NCBI GenBank assembly: GCA_947474705.1
Contig: CANJJS010000040.1
Coordinates: forward strand, 1 to 42,067
DNA from: Acetobacteraceae bacterium
GTDB taxonomy: Bacteria; Pseudomonadota; Alphaproteobacteria; Acetobacterales; Acetobacteraceae
Direction: 5' to 3'
DNA length: 42,067 bases
The translations under genes were made by a program, and so were the position numbers. Positions 33,991-41,572 of this stretch are shown piece by piece. The notes under the pieces were generated by a model. The model saw only the letters and a program-made list of their open reading frames with translations, searched no databases and was not told the origin of the DNA. Numbering within the stretch: the first letter of the stretch is position 1; every line of letters starts with the position of its first letter.

Positions 33991-35160
33991 ATGGACCAGC
34001 ACGCGCCCTTCGCCGACCCGCACGCCGAAATCCGCGAGGAAGTCCGCAAACTCTGCGCCCGGTTCCCCGGCGAATACTGGCGCAAGCTGGACGCCGTCCG
34101 CGAATACCCCACGGAATTCGTCAAAGCCCTGACCGAAGGCGGCTATCTCGGCGCCCTGATCCCCGAGGAATACGGCGGCGCGGGCCTGCCCCTGTCGGCC
34201 GCCGCCGCCATCCTGGAAACCGTCCAGGCCGAAGGCTGCAACGGCGCCGCCTGCCACGCCCAGATGTATATCATGGGCACCATCCTCCGGCACGGCACCG
34301 ACAAGCAAAAAACCACCTATTTGCCGAAAATCGCCACCGGCGAACTCCGGTTGCAAGCATTTGGCGTCACCGAGCCCACCAGCGGCACCGACACGACCTC
34401 GCTCCGCACCTTCGCCAAACGCGAGGGCGACCATTACGTCGTCAATGGCCAGAAGGTCTGGACCAGCCGCGCCGAGCATTCCGACCTGATGCTGCTGTTG
34501 GCCCGCACGACGCCGCGAGACCAAACCGAAAAGCGCACCGAGGGTTTGTCGACGTTCATCGTCGACATGCGCGAAGCCCTGGGCAAAGGTCTCACGATCC
34601 GTCCGATCCGGACGATGATGAACCATAACTCGACCGAAGTGTTCTTCGACAACATGATCGTCCCCGCCGAGAACCTGGTCGGGGTCGAAGGCCGCGGATT
34701 CCGCTACATCCTCGACGGCATGAACGCCGAGCGATTGCTGATCGCGGCGGAATGCGTCGGCGACGCGAAATGGTTCCTGAAGAAAGCGGCGGATTACGCG
34801 CGGGAGCGAAAAGTCTTCGGCCGGCCCATCGGGCAGAACCAGGGCATCCAGTTCCCGCTGGCCAAGGCCTACGCGCAAATGCGGGCGGCCGAACTGATGG
34901 TGCAGGCGGGGTGCGCGAAATTCGAGGCCGGTCAGACGCCCGGCGAGGAGGCCAACATGGCCAAAATGCTCGCGGCCGAAGCCTCCTGGGCCGCCGGCGA
35001 AGCCTGCATCCAGACCCATGGCGGTTTCGGCTTCGCGGAAGAATACGATATCGAACGGAAGTTCCGCGAGACGCGCCTGTATCAGGTGGCGCCGATCAGC
35101 ACCAATCTCATTCTTTCGTATATCGCCGAACACGTGCTCGGCCTGCCGCGGAGCTATTGA
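33991..35160 (+). CDS. Acyl-CoA dehydrogenase with an IVD/LCAD-type base position
   Basis: A 389-residue FAD flavoprotein oxidising an acyl-CoA. Family features are LIPEEYGGAGLPLSAAAAIL (56-75), the FAD/substrate loop FGVTEPTSGTDTTSLRT, WTSRAEHSD and QTHGGFGFAEEYDIERKFRE. Medium- and short-chain enzymes carry the catalytic glutamate in a YEGT motif near the C-terminus; here that place reads YQVAPIST, without glutamate. A glutamate instead lies at residue 247 in GMNAERLL, where isovaleryl- and long-chain acyl-CoA dehydrogenases have theirs, so branched or long substrates are favoured (inference). GGAG precedes ATG 33991. It stands alone. Confidence 0.93.
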   Translation: MDQHAPFADPHAEIREEVRKLCARFPGEYWRKLDAVREYPTEFVKALTEGGYLGALIPEEYGGAGLPLSAAAAILETVQAEGCNGAACHAQMYIMGTILRHGTDKQKTTYLPKIATGELRLQAFGVTEPTSGTDTTSLRTFAKREGDHYVVNGQKVWTSRAEHSDLMLLLARTTPRDQTEKRTEGLSTFIVDMREALGKGLTIRPIRTMMNHNSTEVFFDNMIVPAENLVGVEGRGFRYILDGMNAERLLIAAECVGDAKWFLKKAADYARERKVFGRPIGQNQGIQFPLAKAYAQMRAAELMVQAGCAKFEAGQTPGEEANMAKMLAAEASWAAGEACIQTHGGFGFAEEYDIERKFRETRLYQVAPISTNLILSYIAEHVLGLPRSY

Positions 35161-35228
35161 GGCGCGGGCCAGGACGCGGCGGCGAAGGTTTTTTACCAAC
35201 TGGCTGAAAGATTGACTCTCCGCCGGTT

Positions 35229-35413
35229 CGTCATCCCCCGACACGATCCTACGGTGGTCGTACATCCGCGGAATGAAAATTCGAAGTCAGGCACAACATC
35301 TCCTCGTCATCCCCCGACTCGATCGGGGGACCGGGAGCGGCATGAACCCGCTTTTCTGGCACTCCCGGCGGCCCGATCGAGTCGGGCCATGGCAAGGAGA
35401 GGGCGTGCCATGG
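35229..35413. repeat. REP/BIME-like cluster of palindromes
   Basis: Several GC-rich palindromes lie between the dehydrogenase and the GxxExxY gene. CCCCCGACTCGATCGGGGG (35311-35329) is a 7-pair hairpin and GGCCCGATCGAGTCGGGCC (35370-35388) is a second. Their cores are reverse complements of each other, so the whole makes a larger inverted pair, with CCGGGAG (35331-35337) and CTCCCGG (35362-35368) nested inside. CCATGGCA and TGCCATGG (35387-35394 and 35406-35413) make a third hairpin. A degenerate partial copy (CGTCATCCCCCGAC) begins at 35229. This is the build of alphaproteobacterial dispersed palindromic repeats. Confidence 0.85.
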
Positions 35414-35436
35414 GTCGATCTTTCGGGCGGCTGGTA

Positions 35437-35886
35437 TTACCGCCACAAATCCGGGTCTTCGAACACGTCTTCGCCCTCTGGCGGCGAAATCCAACTGGGT
35501 CGTGTATGCGCGTCCGCCCGAAAAATACCGTCGGCGAGCTCGACGGTATTGAAATTCAGGGTGATGCCGGCGGGAAACCCGCCACACTGAACATAGGTAC
35601 GCAACTGCGCCTCATGCACGGTGTCGAGCCGATCGACCGCTTCCACCTCCACCACCAGCCTGTCCGCGATCACGAAATCGACCTGGAATTCCAGATCCAT
35701 CGGCCGCCCCTGGTATTCGGGCCGCAGCAGCCGGCCCCGTTCGAAACGCAGGCCCGCGCGCTCCAGTTCGATGGCCAGGCAGGTTTCGTAGGCGTCGTCG
35801 AACAACCCGGGGCCCGTGCGGCGATGGACCTCGGTGGCGCATTCGATCACGCACTGAATCAGCGAGGCGTCTTGTGTGGAATTCAT
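35437..35886 (-). CDS. GxxExxY-family protein with altered catalytic residues
   Basis: A 149-residue protein of the GxxExxY family, a PD-(D/E)xK nuclease-fold group of unknown function. The name motif appears as GLFDDAY at 27-33, with aspartate in place of glutamate. The core strand reads VDFVIADRLVVEVEAVDRL: D70 and E80 are present, but the lysine of the ExK motif is a glutamate (E82). The HEAQLRTYVQCGGFPAGITLNFN end is typical. The three changes suggest a non-catalytic or altered protein. ATG 35886 gives the usual start (a short N-terminus before IECATEVHRRTGPG). It lies next to the REP-like cluster, common company for this family. Confidence 0.85.
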   Translation of the reverse strand: MNSTQDASLIQCVIECATEVHRRTGPGLFDDAYETCLAIELERAGLRFERGRLLRPEYQGRPMDLEFQVDFVIADRLVVEVEAVDRLDTVHEAQLRTYVQCGGFPAGITLNFNTVELADGIFRADAHTRPSWISPPEGEDVFEDPDLWR

Positions 35887-36129
35887 GACCGGTCATCCCT
35901 GTTTCGCGGGAGTTTGCGCGCGGGTTCTTAATCGCGCGTAAAAATCCGGCCTTCGCTACCCTTTTTTTCGTTCCGCCCGTTCGACCGGCGGCGAAGGCTT
36001 GCCATGACCCGATCCCAATGCGACAGGACGGCCCGGGCGAAATCTCCGCCGTCCTGGCCACGCGGGACATCGAATACCTGGTTATGTGAGAGGGGTTCAA
36101 AGCATGGCGCCAAATAGAGTGGCCGGCCG

Positions 36130-37203
36130 GTGAAGCAGGAAATCCGGGCTCTGACCGCGCTGCGGGGGATCGCCGCGCTGGCTGTCGCGCTTCAGCATTT
36201 CTCGGCCGCGGCCCAGGACGCTGCTTCGGGCTGGATTCCGTCTTTGGCGCCGCACGGGTATATGGCGGTCGATTTCTTCTTCGTGCTCAGCGGGTTCATC
36301 ATGGCGTACACGTACGCCGATGGATTCGAGAGGTTGGGCGCCCGCGCCTGGCCGGATTTTTTCGTCCGCCGCTTCGCCCGGATCTGGCCGGTGCAGGCCG
36401 CCACGGTGGGGGTTCTGGTATGCGCCGCCTGGCTCTTCCCCTGGTTGAGCGAACATCCCACCTGGCTGTCCCGGCCCGATTGGGGATGGGATTTGGCCGT
36501 CAATCTGGTCATGTTGCAGGGCTTCGGGATCGGCTACAATCTTAACGGTCCCTCGGCGACTGTCAGCCTGGAATTCGCCGCCTACGCCCTGTTTCCGATC
36601 CTGTTGGCGGTCGCTTTGAACCGTCGCGTGCCGGTCGCGGTTCTGGGCCTTGCCATCGCGGCGGCGGCGATCTGCTGGCAGGCCTCGATGGAGCCCCGGT
36701 TGGGCCTGGCTTCCCGCGGCGTCGGGAACCTGATCGTCCGCTGTCTGACCGAGTTCACTCTGGGCCTGGGCGCCTACCGCGTCTACCGGATGCCCGGCCT
36801 GAACTTTCTGGGCGCGGACTGGTTCGCCGCGACGCTGTCGGTGGGGTGCGTGGGCTCGCTGCTGCTACGTTACGATTTGCCGGCGGCGCTTATGTTCCCG
36901 GCGCTGGTGGCCGCGTTCGGACGCAACCAGGGCTGGCCCGCCCGCCTCGCCGGCGCGCGGTTGCCCTATTTTCTGGGCGTGGTGTCGTATTCGCTGTACC
37001 TGATCCACAATCCCATGAGGTTCGCGGAATTCGCCGTGCTCGGATACTTTCATCCCGCCCCGCTCGAACCGGCTCTGGCGCTGGCATGCGCCGCGTTGGG
37101 AGCGGTTTCGGCGATACCGGTGGCCTGGCTGGCGTATCGCTGGATCGAGCGGCCCGGACGCGATGTGTTCAGAGGCCTGATGTCGCGAAAACCGGCGCGG
37201 TGA
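36130..37203 (+). CDS. Membrane acyltransferase (acyltransferase 3 family)
   Basis: A 357-residue polytopic membrane protein with about ten helices. The N-terminal signature EIRALTALRGIAALAVALQHFS contains the catalytic histidine H23. The family FFFVLSGFIMAYTYADGF segment and FVRRFARIWPVQA follow. Toward the end, YFLGVVSYSLYLIHNPM and WLAYRWIERPGRDVFRG close the family pattern. Such enzymes acetylate or succinylate sugars in O-antigen, exopolysaccharide or lipids, using cytosolic acyl-CoA. The start is GTG at 36130; no better start is available before MKQEIRALTALRG. It is probably monocistronic, convergent with rhlE 67 bases downstream. The acceptor glycan is unknown. Confidence 0.9.
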   Translation: MKQEIRALTALRGIAALAVALQHFSAAAQDAASGWIPSLAPHGYMAVDFFFVLSGFIMAYTYADGFERLGARAWPDFFVRRFARIWPVQAATVGVLVCAAWLFPWLSEHPTWLSRPDWGWDLAVNLVMLQGFGIGYNLNGPSATVSLEFAAYALFPILLAVALNRRVPVAVLGLAIAAAAICWQASMEPRLGLASRGVGNLIVRCLTEFTLGLGAYRVYRMPGLNFLGADWFAATLSVGCVGSLLLRYDLPAALMFPALVAAFGRNQGWPARLAGARLPYFLGVVSYSLYLIHNPMRFAEFAVLGYFHPAPLEPALALACAALGAVSAIPVAWLAYRWIERPGRDVFRGLMSRKPAR

Positions 37204-37270
37204 GACAGCGCCCGCATTTAAACAAGACCCTGGGCCGCCGTGTCCGGCGGCCCAGATGTGCGTTGTCGCT

Positions 37271-38530
37271 TCAGGCCGCCGAACGCATCCCGCGCTGCCC
37301 TTGCGGACGCGGACTACGCCGGTTTTGACCGCCGGTATTGCCACCGCCGCCGCGCTTCCACGCCGGCTTCGGCGCGTCGGGACGGCCCTGGAAGTCCGCC
37401 GGGATTTCCCCGACGACCGGGATTTTGTCGCCCAACAGCCGCTCGATCTGACGCAGCGTGGACCGCTCCGTAGCGTCGCAGAACGCGATCGCCACGCCTT
37501 CCGCGCCCGCGCGCGCGGTGCGGCCGATGCGGTGGACATAGCTCTCGGGCTCGGCCGGCAGATCGAAGTTGATGACGTGGGACACGCCGGTCACGTCGAT
37601 GCCGCGCGCGGCGATGTCGGTCGCCACGAGAACACGGGCGCGTCCCGTGCGGAAATCGCGAAGAGCGCGTTCCCGTTGCGGCTGGCTCTTGTTGCCGTGG
37701 ATCGCATCGACCTGGATGCCCGCGCCTTCCAGTTTTTCCGCCACTTTATTGGCGCCGTGCTTGGTGCGCGTGAAGACGATCACCCGCTCGAACGCCGGGT
37801 CTTTCAGCAGTTCGGTGAGAAGCGCCTGCTTGCCGGAGGTCGGGACGAAGCGGACGGATTGTTCGATCTTCGGCTCTTTACCTTCTTCGCGAGCGATCTC
37901 CACCCGCACCGGATCGTTCAGCAGGCCGGCGGCGAGTTGCGCCACCTCGGCCGGCATCGTCGCGGAGAACAGGCAGGACTGACGCCGTGTGGGCAGCGCC
38001 GCGACGATCGCGCGGATGTCGCGAATAAAGCCCAGATCGAGCATCCGGTCGGCTTCGTCGAGCACGAAACGCTCGGCGGTGGCGATCGACAGCTCGCGGG
38101 TGTTCATCAGATCGCGGACGCGGCCGGGCGTGCCGATGACGATATCGGCGCCGCGGCGCATGTTCTCGCACTGCTTGTAACGCGACGCGCCGCCGATGAT
38201 GACGACGGTCCGCATGCGCGATCCGGCCGCGAGGGTGCGGGCGGCTTCGTCGATCTGCAACGCCAGTTCCCGTGTCGGCGCCAGGATCAGCGCGCGGGTT
38301 TGGAACGGGCCGGGACGCCGGGGCGTCGCCAGCAGATGGTGCAGGATGGGCAGCACGAACGCGGCGGTCTTGCCGCTGCCGGTCTGCGCGATGCCGAGCA
38401 GGTCCTTGCCCGCGAGCAGCGGGGGGATCGAATCGGCCTGAATGGGCGTGGGAACCGTGAATTTATGCGCCGTAAGGGCGTGCAACAGGATTTCGGGCAG
38501 GCCGAGGCCCGCGAATGTCGAAGATGTCAC
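37271..38530 (-). CDS. rhlE: DEAD-box ATP-dependent RNA helicase (RhlE type)
   Basis: A 419-residue RNA helicase for ribosome assembly and RNA turnover. The Q motif region is FAGLGLPEILLHALTAHKF followed by TPIQ. Then come motif I AQTGSGKT, PTRELALQ, the DEAD box in VLDEADRMLDLGF, FSATMP, and motif VI HRIGRTARAG. The C-terminal 40 residues are basic and glycine-rich (KRGGGGNTGGQNRR), an RNA-binding tail. The start is taken as GTG 38530 (MTSSTFAGLGLP), the usual RhlE N-terminus; a second GTG at 38551 lies inside a hairpin. A leader of about 150 bases with a stem-loop precedes it. Confidence 0.92.
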   Translation of the reverse strand: MTSSTFAGLGLPEILLHALTAHKFTVPTPIQADSIPPLLAGKDLLGIAQTGSGKTAAFVLPILHHLLATPRRPGPFQTRALILAPTRELALQIDEAARTLAAGSRMRTVVIIGGASRYKQCENMRRGADIVIGTPGRVRDLMNTRELSIATAERFVLDEADRMLDLGFIRDIRAIVAALPTRRQSCLFSATMPAEVAQLAAGLLNDPVRVEIAREEGKEPKIEQSVRFVPTSGKQALLTELLKDPAFERVIVFTRTKHGANKVAEKLEGAGIQVDAIHGNKSQPQRERALRDFRTGRARVLVATDIAARGIDVTGVSHVINFDLPAEPESYVHRIGRTARAGAEGVAIAFCDATERSTLRQIERLLGDKIPVVGEIPADFQGRPDAPKPAWKRGGGGNTGGQNRRSPRPQGQRGMRSAA

Positions 38531-38546
38531 GAGGGATGAGTGCTCC

Positions 38547-38567
38547 GGCACCGGGCATTCCGGTGCC
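38547..38567 (-). promoter_or_regulatory. Stem-loop in the rhlE leader, next to the ribosome site
   Basis: Arms GGCACCGG and CCGGTGCC (8 pairs, 5-base loop) stand 16 bases before the rhlE GTG. The GGAG that would serve as ribosome site directly follows the stem on the minus strand, so folding could modulate initiation. Helicase autoregulation or temperature response is conceivable; neither is shown. Confidence 0.5.
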
Positions 38568-38688
38568 TGTTGTCCATGTCCCAGCGCGATAAGTGGGGAC
38601 GGACGGTCGGGAGATGAGTCAATCCGGGAAGACAGCCAGGCCAGACAGGCCCAGGCGTCAATCACGCGATCCTGGAATGACAGGGCGG

Positions 38689-38717
38689 TATATCGTTGTG
38701 CGCCGCCGCAATTGCAA
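38689..38717 (-). promoter_or_regulatory. Candidate rhlE promoter
   Basis: On the minus strand, -35 TTGCAA (38717-38712), a 17-base spacer and -10 GATATA (38694-38689) are the best pair in the 253-base gap between rhlE and mazF. Transcription would start near 38682, giving a leader of roughly 150 bases. The -10 match is modest. Confidence 0.4.
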
Positions 38718-38783
38718 GGGGAATCGTCGCGGCGGTGGTGGGCGTCATGAAAATGTCGCGGAAAGGTTGTGTTTTGGGCGCCG

Positions 38784-39116
38784 TCAGAGCGCCAGCATCG
38801 TCGCGATCCGGGATTTCACCTCCTCGAAAACCTCGTCCGGCACGCGTTCGATAAAGGCGGCGCCGCGGGCGGTCCAAGCGATGCTTTTCAACTGCTCGAT
38901 CATCGCGAACCCCTCGGTCGCGGTGCCGGTTAAGGCGATCCGCGTGCGCCAGGGACGTTCGGTTCGCGTGACCGGACACACCAGCATCAGGCCCGTGGCG
39001 GCGTTGAACGCCGCGCCGGTCACGACCAGCGCGGGCCGGTTTTCGGCCTGCCCGCGACCTGCCTGGGCATCGAAATTCACCCAGACAAGATCGCCCGCGT
39101 CAGGCGCATGGTCCAC
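38784..39116 (-). CDS. mazF: MazF/PemK-family endoribonuclease toxin
   Basis: A 110-residue toxin that cleaves mRNA at short single-stranded sequences. The family layout is clear: DAGDLVWVNFDAQAGRGQAENRPALVV near the N-terminus, with the catalytic arginine expected around NRPAL, then MLVCPVTRTERPWRTRIAL with the conserved threonine after CPV, and the VPDEVFEEVKSRIATML C-terminal helix. The start is GTG at 39116, sharing one base with the antitoxin stop (TAGTG), so the two are coupled. Cognate MazE lies immediately upstream. The pair appears intact. Confidence 0.92.
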   Translation of the reverse strand: MDHAPDAGDLVWVNFDAQAGRGQAENRPALVVTGAAFNAATGLMLVCPVTRTERPWRTRIALTGTATEGFAMIEQLKSIAWTARGAAFIERVPDEVFEEVKSRIATMLAL

Positions 39117-39358
39117 TACCAGACCTCTCGGCCCGCCGGTTGTCCCCAGTCCATTTCGCCTGGTCCCTCGCCGGGCGTGAAACCTTCCAAGAGCTCGGCC
39201 ATCGACATCCGTGGCTTCTTCACGGGCACGACGACCAGCCGATCGCCATCGACTTCCAGTTCGACACGCGAACCGGCCTCCAGTCCAAGCCGCGTCAGCA
39301 TCGGCTTCGGGACCCGCAGACCGACGCTGTTGCCCCAACGATGCAATACCACGGACAT
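39116..39358 (-). CDS. mazE: MazE/PemI-family antitoxin (AbrB-type DNA binding)
   Basis: An 80-residue antitoxin that binds MazF and represses the operon. The N-terminal swapped-hairpin domain has VVLHRWGNSVGLRVPKPML (residues 3-21) and LEAGSRVELEVDGDRLVVVP. The C-terminal toxin-binding tail includes LLEGFTPGEGPGEMDWGQPAGREVW, where DWG...GREVW is characteristic. ATG 39358 is preceded by GAGGAG at good spacing and is preferred to in-frame upstream starts that fall in the promoter and in the opposite solute-binding gene. A promoter with an overlapping palindrome lies just upstream. Confidence 0.92.
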   Translation of the reverse strand: MSVVLHRWGNSVGLRVPKPMLTRLGLEAGSRVELEVDGDRLVVVPVKKPRMSMAELLEGFTPGEGPGEMDWGQPAGREVW

Positions 39359-39378
39359 GACCGGCTCCTCGCCATCCG

Positions 39379-39413
39379 GGATATACAATAGATATCCGAC
39401 GCCGATGCCGCAA
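39379..39413 (-). promoter_or_regulatory. mazEF promoter with an operator palindrome over the -10 box
   Basis: On the minus strand: -35 TTGCGG (39413-39408), 17-base spacer, -10 TATTGT (39390-39385). The palindrome GGATAT-ACAATAG-ATATCC (39379-39397) is centred on the -10 box and ends 21 bases before mazE, where MazE/MazEF autorepression would be expected. The spot is AT-rich against its surroundings. Confidence 0.7.
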
Positions 39414-39482
39414 GGATGGAAACCCGCGCGGCTTGCGTCCCGCCTCGCCGGACGCCAGGCTCCCGAAAAACAGGGAGCACCC

Positions 39483-41066
39483 ATGTCCATGAAACGCCGG
39501 AACTTCGTCGCCGCGACAGCCGCCGCCACCCTGCCGACCCGCTTCGCCATCGCCCAATCCAACCGCGAGCGCGTGCTGCGATTCGTGCCGCACGCCAATC
39601 TGACGTTGCTCGACCCGATCTTCACCACCGCGACTGTCACCGTGAACCATGGGTGGGCCATTTACGACGCGTTGTTCGGCATCGACAACCAGTTCCGTCC
39701 GAAGCCGCAGATGGCCGAGGGTTACACCGTGTCCGACGACGGCCGGGTGTATTTGATCCGGCTGCGGGATGGTTTGAAGTTCCACAATGGCGAGCCGGTG
39801 AGAGCCCAGGACTGCGCGCCGAGTTTGGCGCGGTGGGCGGCACGGGAGACGGTGGGGCAGACGATGGGCCGCTTCGTCGAGTCCTGGGGCGTGCAGGACG
39901 ACCGCACGGTGAAAGTGACGCTGAAACGGCCTTTGCCACTGTTCATCGACATGATCGCGCGCGGCGGGTCTTCGGTCGGCTTCGTGATGCCGGAACATAT
40001 CGCCAAAACCGATCCGTTCAAGGCGATCACGGAAACCATTGGTTCTGGGCCGTTCAAATTCGTCAAGGACGCCTTCGTGCCCGGCGCTTCCGTGCTTTAC
40101 GTCCGCAATCCCGATTACGTCCCCCGTGCCGAACCCGCCGAATGGACCGCCGGTGGAAAAGTCGCGCATTTCGACCGGATCGAGTGGAAGATCATTCCCG
40201 ACGCCGCCACCGCCTCCGCCGCGTTACAGGCGGGCGAGGTCGATTGGTACGAATGGGTGCAGGCCGATCTGGTGCCCCTCCTGCGCCGTTCCCCCGACCT
40301 CTTCATCGGGTCCGCCCATCGCCTGGGCATTAACGGCATCCTGCGCTTCAACCACCTGAACCCGCCCTTCGACCGGGTCGAGATGCGCCGCGCGATCATG
40401 ATGGCGGTCAACCAGCCGGATTATCTGTCCGCGATTTCTGGCGACGACCCCGAGGGCTCCCGCGTCTGCCGGTCGCTGATCCCCTGCACGACCCCGGACG
40501 GACGGGAAATCTGGATTCCTGGAATGCCCGGCGATTTGAACAAAGCCCGCGCCGCGCTGAAAGACGCCGGTTACAACGGCGAGAAAATCGTGATCATCAA
40601 TCCCACCGACCTGCCGCCGATCGGGCCGATGGGCGACGTGACCTACGATCTTCTTAAAAGGCTTGGCATGAACGTGGAAATGGCCGCCTCCGACTGGGGC
40701 ACCGTCACGAAACGCCGCGCCAGCCGGGAGCCGCTGGATAAAGGCGGCTGGTCGATTCTGCACACGCTGACGCCCGGCCTGCCCACCAGTCTGCCTATTG
40801 GCAATCATTACATGCGCGGGCTGGGCTCGACCGGCTGGTTTGGGTGGTTTGAAAACAAGGCCATTGAGGAAATGGCGGAGGCGTGGATGCTGTCGCCCGA
40901 TCCGGTGGAGCGTGGGCGGTTGGCCGATCGGATTCAGATGGAGGCGGCGCGGACGGTGCCTTCGGTGCCGTTGGGGCAGTTTCAGATGTATAATGCGTAT
41001 CGGAAGGGGCTGTCGGGGGTCATTGAGGCGTTTGGGGCGCAGTTTTGGAATATTCGGCGGGGGTGA
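39483..41066 (+). CDS. Second periplasmic solute-binding protein, family 5, orphan
   Basis: A 527-residue secreted binding protein, paralogous to the one at 6868-8442. The signal MSMKRRNFVAATAAATLPTRFAIAQ has twin arginines and a cut site near residue 24. Mature landmarks are LTLLDPIFTTATVTVNHGWAIYDALFG, LIRLRDGLKFHNGEPV, TETIGSGPFKFV and RASREPLDKGGWSIL, which match corresponding segments of the other protein closely. No permease, ATPase or enzyme gene adjoins it; its neighbours are toxin-antitoxin modules. ATG 39483 (with ATG 39489 as an alternative) follows GGGAGCACCC. Transport substrate unknown. It is divergent from mazEF, about 125 bases apart. Confidence 0.9.
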   Translation: MSMKRRNFVAATAAATLPTRFAIAQSNRERVLRFVPHANLTLLDPIFTTATVTVNHGWAIYDALFGIDNQFRPKPQMAEGYTVSDDGRVYLIRLRDGLKFHNGEPVRAQDCAPSLARWAARETVGQTMGRFVESWGVQDDRTVKVTLKRPLPLFIDMIARGGSSVGFVMPEHIAKTDPFKAITETIGSGPFKFVKDAFVPGASVLYVRNPDYVPRAEPAEWTAGGKVAHFDRIEWKIIPDAATASAALQAGEVDWYEWVQADLVPLLRRSPDLFIGSAHRLGINGILRFNHLNPPFDRVEMRRAIMMAVNQPDYLSAISGDDPEGSRVCRSLIPCTTPDGREIWIPGMPGDLNKARAALKDAGYNGEKIVIINPTDLPPIGPMGDVTYDLLKRLGMNVEMAASDWGTVTKRRASREPLDKGGWSILHTLTPGLPTSLPIGNHYMRGLGSTGWFGWFENKAIEEMAEAWMLSPDPVERGRLADRIQMEAARTVPSVPLGQFQMYNAYRKGLSGVIEAFGAQFWNIRRG

Positions 41067-41141
41067 GGCGGCGGTCGCCAGTGGGCCGGTTCGATTGTGC
41101 GCGATGGGTGGAGAGATGATCCGGCCCTCGAATGGCAAGTC

Positions 41142-41189
41142 ATGCGACGGAAAATAAGGCCTGTGAAATCAAGGGGCCGCGCGTCGCAT
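41142..41189. repeat. Inverted repeat ATGCGACG...CGTCGCAT
   Basis: Eight-base perfect arms at 41142-41149 and 41182-41189 enclose 32 bases containing a smaller GGCC/GGCC pair. It lies 76 bases after the solute-binding gene and before the dinJ promoter. No T-run follows on the plus strand, so it is at best a weak terminator. Confidence 0.4.
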
Positions 41190-41256
41190 CAGTCGATCTT
41201 ATAGCGGGCGCGCGAAGTTCCTGAAATACGGTCGAAGGCGGCGTATCGGGGAGTCC

Positions 41257-41293
41257 TTGGCGCGCGGCCGATTTTGAGCTACAATGTAGCTCA
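41257..41293 (+). promoter_or_regulatory. dinJ-yafQ promoter with an operator palindrome over the -10 box
   Basis: -35 TTGGCG (41257-41262), a 17-base spacer and -10 TACAAT (41280-41285). A near-ideal palindrome, TGAGCTAC-AAT-GTAGCTCA (41275-41293), covers the -10 box and ends 15 bases before the antitoxin ATG. This is the expected place for DinJ/RelB-type autorepression. Confidence 0.8.
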
Positions 41294-41308
41294 TAGAGAG
41301 TGGTGGCC

Positions 41309-41572
41309 ATGACCGAGAATTCCGTTGTCCGTGCCCGCATTGACGAGGCGACCAAGGCCGAGGCGGCAACAGTGTTGGCCGCGATGGGACTTTCTTTGTC
41401 CGACGCCTTCCGGTTGCTGCTGAAGCGTGTCGCCGCCGAGAAGGCTTTGCCGTTCGAGCCGCTGGTGCCGAACGCTGAAACCATCGCGGCCATGAAAGAG
41501 GCGCGCGCCGGAGGATTGCCGAGCTTCAAAACAACCGCCGACCTGATGCGGGACCTGAATGAGGACGATTGA
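41309..41572 (+). CDS. dinJ: RelB/DinJ-family antitoxin
   Basis: An 87-residue antitoxin. The N-terminal ribbon-helix-helix reads SVVRARIDEATKAEAATVLAAMGLSLSDAFRLLLKRVAAEKALPF (about residues 5-49), exactly the DinJ pattern, in which the first strand and two helices bind the operator and make the dimer. The C-terminal tail (ETIAAMKEARAGGLPSFKTTADLMRDL) wraps the toxin. ATG 41309 is preferred over GTG 41300 as it matches the family start (MTENSVVRARID). It overlaps yafQ by 14 bases, so the pair is translated together. Confidence 0.9.
   Translation: MTENSVVRARIDEATKAEAATVLAAMGLSLSDAFRLLLKRVAAEKALPFEPLVPNAETIAAMKEARAGGLPSFKTTADLMRDLNEDD

Noticed and set aside
35928-36113. Small open frame of 61 codons on the minus strand upstream of the GxxExxY gene
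   Set aside because: No ribosome site or conserved feature was seen, and the sequence is probably promoter and spacer.
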